Assembly: GCA_934613505.1 (NCBI GenBank) | Contig: CAKTTB010000011.1 | Location: 8,389-72,388, forward strand | DNA: 64,000 nucleotides | Source of the DNA: an uncultured Oscillospiraceae bacterium | GTDB taxonomy: Bacteria > Bacillota > Clostridia > Oscillospirales > Oscillospiraceae | Direction of reading: 5' to 3' | In this document: piece after piece, positions 60,658 to 64,000 of the stretch | Numbering within the stretch: the first letter of the stretch is position 1 | Layout: each line of letters starts with the position of its first letter | Translations under genes and position numbers: made by a program | The notes under the pieces: generated by a model | The model's input: the letters and a program-made list of their open reading frames with translations, nothing else | What the model was told of the DNA's origin: nothing | Databases searched by the model: none

Positions 60658-62166
60658 TCACATGGGGATGAGCAGCAGCCGTCCCGCTTCGACCTCCGGC
60701 TGCGTCAGATGGTTGGCCGACTGGATGGCCTGCGCCGTCGTCCGGTACTGCTTGGCAAGGCTCCACAGGTCCTGCTGCGCGCGGCTGCGGCAGATGACGA
60801 CAGACGGGCTGTTGGCCCCGCGCGCGGGCGCAGGCTCCAGCGTGCCGCCGGACAGTTCCTGCAGCTTCTGCCGGGAGAAGGTCTGCAGGGCGAAGACTGC
60901 GTCGCAGTGCAGCTCGATCGCGCCGCCGGCCGCAGCGGCATAGACCTCCGGCGTCAGCTCCGCAGATGCTTCGCAGATCCCGTTTTCACACAGCGCCGTC
61001 TGGCAGCTGACCTCCGTCCGGAAGGTCTCGGCGCGGACCGCGCCGTCTTCATCGGTATAGACCACGTCGGCGCGCAGCGGCGTATGGATAATGACGCCGT
61101 CCGCGGTGCGTTCGATGGCCTGCGCATCCGGATAGACCCGGCAGTCCAGCACCGCGCCGGCCTGCGCCGGGAACGACTGCCGGACCGGCTCTCGCAGCGT
61201 CTGGCAGTCCAGCCGCATCAGCCGTTCCTGTTCCTGCCATTCCGGGTGGAAGTCGCCCCTCGTCGCGTAGGCGTCCTCGCACACCGTCAGCTGCTGCGGC
61301 TGCAAAACGACGCACTGGGCAAGGATTCCCGCGCCGAACAGCAGCTTCTGCGACTGCTCGTTCATGACCGGCTCCAGCTGCACGCCGGTCACGCAGAGCG
61401 TGACGCTGAGCGTCTCGCTGTCCTCATAATCGCCCTCCAGCTGGCAGTACTGCGAGAACGGCACGGAAAGCGATACCGTGCAGAGCTTCCCCTGCTCCTC
61501 CAGATAGCTCAGGCGCAGATGCGCCGTCCCCTTCATGACGGCCTTGCTGCCGACAAGATTCTGCTCCGTCACCGTCAGCTGCAGGCTGCAGTCCGCCAGA
61601 CGCGTGACCGGCGGCCGCCCCTCGGGCAGCGTCAGCTCCTCGCTCAGCTGGAACATCCGCTCGGCCAGCTCGACCGGAACGAGGTCGGAATAGGTCTGCT
61701 GCTTCAGCTGCAGGCAGGCAGGCGGATCCTTGAGCGTGCGCACGGTGCGCGTGTCCGGCTCATAGCCGTCGGCCTGCGCCAGCACGCTGACGCGCAGGAG
61801 GACCTTGCGCGAATTGATGAGCCGGCTGTCCGCGCTGCGGACGGTGCAGCGGACCGTCGTCTGTGTCGTCTCCTGCAGCTCTCCGCTCTCCAGCTTGACG
61901 GTAAACGGCAGCTCGGCGGTGAGCAGCTGCACGCCGCCGGCCTCATCCGTGTACAGGCAGCTCGTGCGGAGATTCCCCGTCACGAGTAGGCTCCCGGCCC
62001 GGCTGGTCTTGCTCTGCAGCTCCGGCTGGGCATAGCAGATGAGGGTACGGGAAGCGTCCGGCATGCTGTCCGGTATGATCAGCTCCTGCGTCTGCTCCTG
62101 CGCAAGCGCCAGATGCGCCGTGCGGCGCAGGCAGGAGGCCTGTTTCTGTTCAAATGCAAGCTCCAT
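60658..62166 (-). CDS. DUF3794 (SPOCS) and LysM domain protein, spore-coat type
   Basis: A 502-residue protein with repeated SPOCS (DUF3794) domains: ELIIPDSMPDASRTLICYAQPEL near the N-terminus is the classic opening, followed by two further beta-rich repeats, and a C-terminal LysM-like domain (QQDLWSLAKQYRTTAQAIQSANHL, about 465-490). Such proteins (SafA/SpoVID neighbours) act in coat or cortex-coat assembly; linkage to spoIVA supports it. The upstream stretch has ATATCC and GTATACAT elements that could be a sigma-E promoter, but this is weak. Confidence 0.88.
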   Translation of the reverse strand: MELAFEQKQASCLRRTAHLALAQEQTQELIIPDSMPDASRTLICYAQPELQSKTSRAGSLLVTGNLRTSCLYTDEAGGVQLLTAELPFTVKLESGELQETTQTTVRCTVRSADSRLINSRKVLLRVSVLAQADGYEPDTRTVRTLKDPPACLQLKQQTYSDLVPVELAERMFQLSEELTLPEGRPPVTRLADCSLQLTVTEQNLVGSKAVMKGTAHLRLSYLEEQGKLCTVSLSVPFSQYCQLEGDYEDSETLSVTLCVTGVQLEPVMNEQSQKLLFGAGILAQCVVLQPQQLTVCEDAYATRGDFHPEWQEQERLMRLDCQTLREPVRQSFPAQAGAVLDCRVYPDAQAIERTADGVIIHTPLRADVVYTDEDGAVRAETFRTEVSCQTALCENGICEASAELTPEVYAAAAGGAIELHCDAVFALQTFSRQKLQELSGGTLEPAPARGANSPSVVICRSRAQQDLWSLAKQYRTTAQAIQSANHLTQPEVEAGRLLLIPM

Positions 62167-62223
62167 AGTCTCAACTCCTTGTATGTTCTATGACATGTAT
62201 ACGCAGAGCCGGACAAGGATATG

Positions 62224-62367
62224 TTAGTTTAGAAGCACAAGTCCGATCACGATCAGCGCCAGCGCAGCTGCCGCCCGCAGAAACCAGCCGCAGAGCGCAA
62301 ACGACGCAAGAAGTCCCACGCCGATCCCCAGAAGAAGCAGTCCGACCCGCTCCGGTCTGACACACAT
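62224..62367 (-). CDS. Small hydrophobic protein (47 aa)
   Basis: MCVRPERVGLLLLGIGVGLL then a short loop and a second helix (LRAAAALALIVIGLVLLN): two membrane segments. GAGGGGGCG lies at usable spacing before the ATG at 62367; a Met 13 codons earlier is possible. It is upstream of the spore-coat gene on the same strand. The function is unknown. Confidence 0.55.
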   Translation of the reverse strand: MCVRPERVGLLLLGIGVGLLASFALCGWFLRAAAALALIVIGLVLLN

Positions 62368-62515
62368 AGCATCGCCCCCTCTGCCAGCATACGCGGCTTC
62401 GCCCACGGGCGTGCGGGATGCGTCGCAGAACTATTCGTTTTGTTGGAAATCAAACAGATTTTCCGGTGGGAAACGGGTATGCTATTTCTATATTTATGCT
62501 TGGGAGGGATCTGTC

Positions 62516-62845
62516 ATGTCCGCAATTAAAAATATGGAAAAGTCCAAGGTTCTGACGCTCAAGGACGAGGTCGCCTATCAGCCCGGCCAGGTCGTCAGCA
62601 AGACGCTCGCGCAGAACGACGCACTGAGCGTGACGCTGTTCGCGTTTGACAAGAACGAGGAGATCAGCACGCACGAGTCCGGCGGCGACGCGTTCGTTAC
62701 CTGTCTGGACGGCGTCGGCCGCGTCACCATCGACGGCGTGGAGCATGTGCTGCACGAGGGCGAGTCGATCGTCATGCCCGCGCGCCATCCGCATGCGGTC
62801 TTCGGGCAAGAACAGTTCAAAATGCTGCTGGTCGTGGTATTCTGA
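62516..62845 (+). CDS. Cupin-domain protein
   Basis: A 109-residue single cupin: SVTLFAFDKNEEISTHESGGDAF (metal-type first motif with one His) and HEGESIVMPARHPHAVFG (second motif). It has two or three potential metal ligands. Such small cupins bind metals or small ligands and often act as sensors. The start at 62516 has GGGAGGG upstream. The function is not known. Confidence 0.85.
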   Translation: MSAIKNMEKSKVLTLKDEVAYQPGQVVSKTLAQNDALSVTLFAFDKNEEISTHESGGDAFVTCLDGVGRVTIDGVEHVLHEGESIVMPARHPHAVFGQEQFKMLLVVVF

Positions 62846-62860
62846 ACTGGAACACAAAAA

Positions 62861-62895
62861 CGCCCGCACAGCCGTAGCTGTGCGGGCGCGTTTTC
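62861..62895 (+). terminator. Cupin gene terminator
   Basis: CGCCCGCACAGC / GCTGTGCGGGCG with loop CGTA and a T-rich tail; it also lies at the end of the convergent amidotransferase gene. Confidence 0.85.
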
Positions 62896-62897
62896 TT

Positions 62898-63587
62898 TTA
62901 TAGTACGACCTGAAACAGTTCGTCGTTCCTGCTGTCGGCCTCCGGGTGGAACTGGACGCCGAGGAGCTGGTCGCCGTATTCCAGCGCTTCGATCGTGCCG
63001 TCGTCCGTCCGGCCGGAGACGGTGAGCGACTGCGCCGCGTGCGTGATCCGATAGTTATGCATGGACGCGCCGAGGATGATCTGTCTGCCGGTCAGGTGCT
63101 CCAGACGGCTGCCCGGCGTCACGTGGACGGGATGCTTGAAGCTATCGACCGCATCGCGGGTGATATGGCCGTTCCAGTGGCCGTCCACGGGTTCGGTGAA
63201 CATGTAGTGCTCCTTTTTCATCTGCTCGAACAGGGCCAGCAGCTCCCCTGTCCATCCGCGCCGCTCTGCCTCCTCGGCCACGAGGAAGTAGGTGTTCATC
63301 ATCTGCATGCCAAGGCAGATGCCAAGCACCGGCTTGCCGGAGCGGACAGCGTATTCCATGACCTGAAAATGGTACGGATAAAACTTTGCGCCGCCGCAGA
63401 ACACAAACGAATCGCACACATCCAGACAGCCGGGGATCACATAGCCGTCATTACTCAGCACGCCGACCGGCGTGCCGCCGTTTTCGCTGATCCGCTTGGG
63501 ATAGCCGTTGACAAATAAATACTGATCTGCATACAGATCCTCCGAGCCGAACAGCTTCGCGCCCGGTACGATTCCAACGATCCGCAT
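62898..63587 (-). CDS. Class I glutamine amidotransferase-like (C26) protein
   Basis: A 229-residue protein of the gamma-glutamyl-GABA hydrolase (PuuD) type. The nucleophile is in KPVLGICLGMQMMN (GICLG), and the His-x-Glu pair is in LLGVQFHPEAD. It begins MRIVGIVPGAKLFGSEDLYAD, which is typical for the family, from the Met at 63587 with GGGAGG upstream. Substrates of this branch include gamma-glutamyl amines and folate polyglutamates; the exact one is open. The 32-residue longer frame is not preferred. Confidence 0.87.
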   Translation of the reverse strand: MRIVGIVPGAKLFGSEDLYADQYLFVNGYPKRISENGGTPVGVLSNDGYVIPGCLDVCDSFVFCGGAKFYPYHFQVMEYAVRSGKPVLGICLGMQMMNTYFLVAEEAERRGWTGELLALFEQMKKEHYMFTEPVDGHWNGHITRDAVDSFKHPVHVTPGSRLEHLTGRQIILGASMHNYRITHAAQSLTVSGRTDDGTIEALEYGDQLLGVQFHPEADSRNDELFQVVL

Positions 63588-63683
63588 GGGGTACCTCCCT
63601 GGTGCAATTTCAAAGGCAGCTTTTGTGCCTGCAGATATAAAAAAGACACGCCACAGCATGTTTTTATTGTGCCACGTGAACAC

Positions 63684-64000
63684 TTATAAATCAACTGCCA
63701 ATTCAAAAAACAAACTCGCAATCCAGCGAAGCGATTGCGAGTTTGAGAGGAGCTGCGACGGAATGAGTGAGAAGTGACTTTTCATGCAAAGCATAAAAAG
63801 TCGCTGCGAACGATATGCAGTCCGCAGCGACGATGTGTTTTCACTACACTATAGATGAACGTGGAGATTTATGTTTTCGGAAAGGAAGAAAGTGTGAAAG
63901 GAACCCATCAGGGGTTCCTTTCGCGTTCAATTCCCGCCCGCAGGCGACGGTCTGCGCAGCAGACCGCTTTCGCACCAATAAAAAAAGACACGCTGAAGCG
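63684..64000. other. Gene-free, hairpin-rich stretch at the window end
   Basis: About 315 bp without a convincing gene. It contains at least four strong hairpins: CAAACTCGCAATC / GATTGCGAGTTTG (63711-63745), GTGACTTTT...AAAAGTCGC (about 63773-63804), TCGCTGCG / CGCAGCGA (63801-63830) and AAAGGAACCC / GGGGTTCCTTT (63896-63922). The last bases (GACACGCTGAAGCG) are the complement of the start of the 165-bp repeats (CTTCAGCGTGTC), so another copy may lie past the edge. Confidence 0.6.

Overview
The window looks like chromosome from a GC-rich (roughly 60%), anaerobic, spore-forming member of the class Clostridia, most likely Oscillospiraceae-like. The evidence is a single-chain pyruvate:ferredoxin oxidoreductase, spoIVA beside a DUF3794/LysM spore-coat type gene, ECF transporter genes, a ClpE-type chaperone, a GGGtGRT-family protein with its Fe-S scaffold-like partner, small DUF1292 and DUF6442 genes, and Firmicutes promoters with 16-17 bp spacing. 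I recognise no prophage, CRISPR array, intact transposase or tRNA.

Layout. 1-4.1 kb: tail of an oligopeptide-type ABC permease, a TPR gene running into the 3' remnant of an M3 peptidase, an internally deleted LysR pseudogene, a promoter-hairpin-terminator unit that may be a small RNA, and a DMT transporter. 4.6-7.2 kb: murD-ispD-ispF, divergent from rnpB (RNase P RNA). 8-18.4 kb: a long minus-strand cluster, class A PBP - methyltransferase - ecfA1 - ecfA2 - ecfT - truA - DUF5711 - clpE-like. 18.6-23.5 kb: DUF1292, a probable structured RNA (possibly 6S), a parvulin foldase, a split TauE/SafE exporter, DUF2461 and ruvX. 23.6-27.2 kb: the ribosomal/transcription cluster rpmG-secE-nusG-rplK-rplA-rplJ-rplL with L1-like and L10-type leaders. 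27.2-33.5 kb: feoA-feoB, two GNAT genes, the GGGtGRT pair and upp. 33.5-38.4 kb: tsaE-tsaB, a small XRE/DUF6442 membrane operon, rodA-like, and a secreted cadherin-like/SLH protein. 38.6-46.7 kb: comM-thiI-cinA, nifJ and small genes. 46.7-58.6 kb: an SLH-lysozyme, a lipase-like hydrolase, metallophosphoesterase-coaX-decaying decarboxylase homologue, an unknown three-gene cassette, tagO-wecB, trpS and gltX. 59-63.6 kb: spoIVA and a spore-coat gene, a cupin and a glutamine amidotransferase.

Several genes fit a cell-envelope theme: murD, ispD/ispF (isoprenoid carrier precursors), PBP, rodA, tagO/wecB (undecaprenyl-linked amino sugars, plausibly for the secondary wall polymer that SLH domains bind), and two SLH proteins, one carrying a lysozyme domain.

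The most unusual content is non-coding. Two 160-bp palindromic MITE-like elements are identical over their whole length and flanked by TA; one sits exactly on the overlapping stop codons of two convergent genes, and the other interrupts a larger repeat. That larger repeat (about 500 bp, two full copies and one partial) and a separate 165-bp repeat both contain perfect hairpins whose two arms have changed together between copies. A third family has GTAGGGGC-type inverted ends. The most interesting coding candidates are a diaminopimelate-decarboxylase-like protein that has lost its PLP lysine and a translationally coupled cassette of three unknown small proteins.
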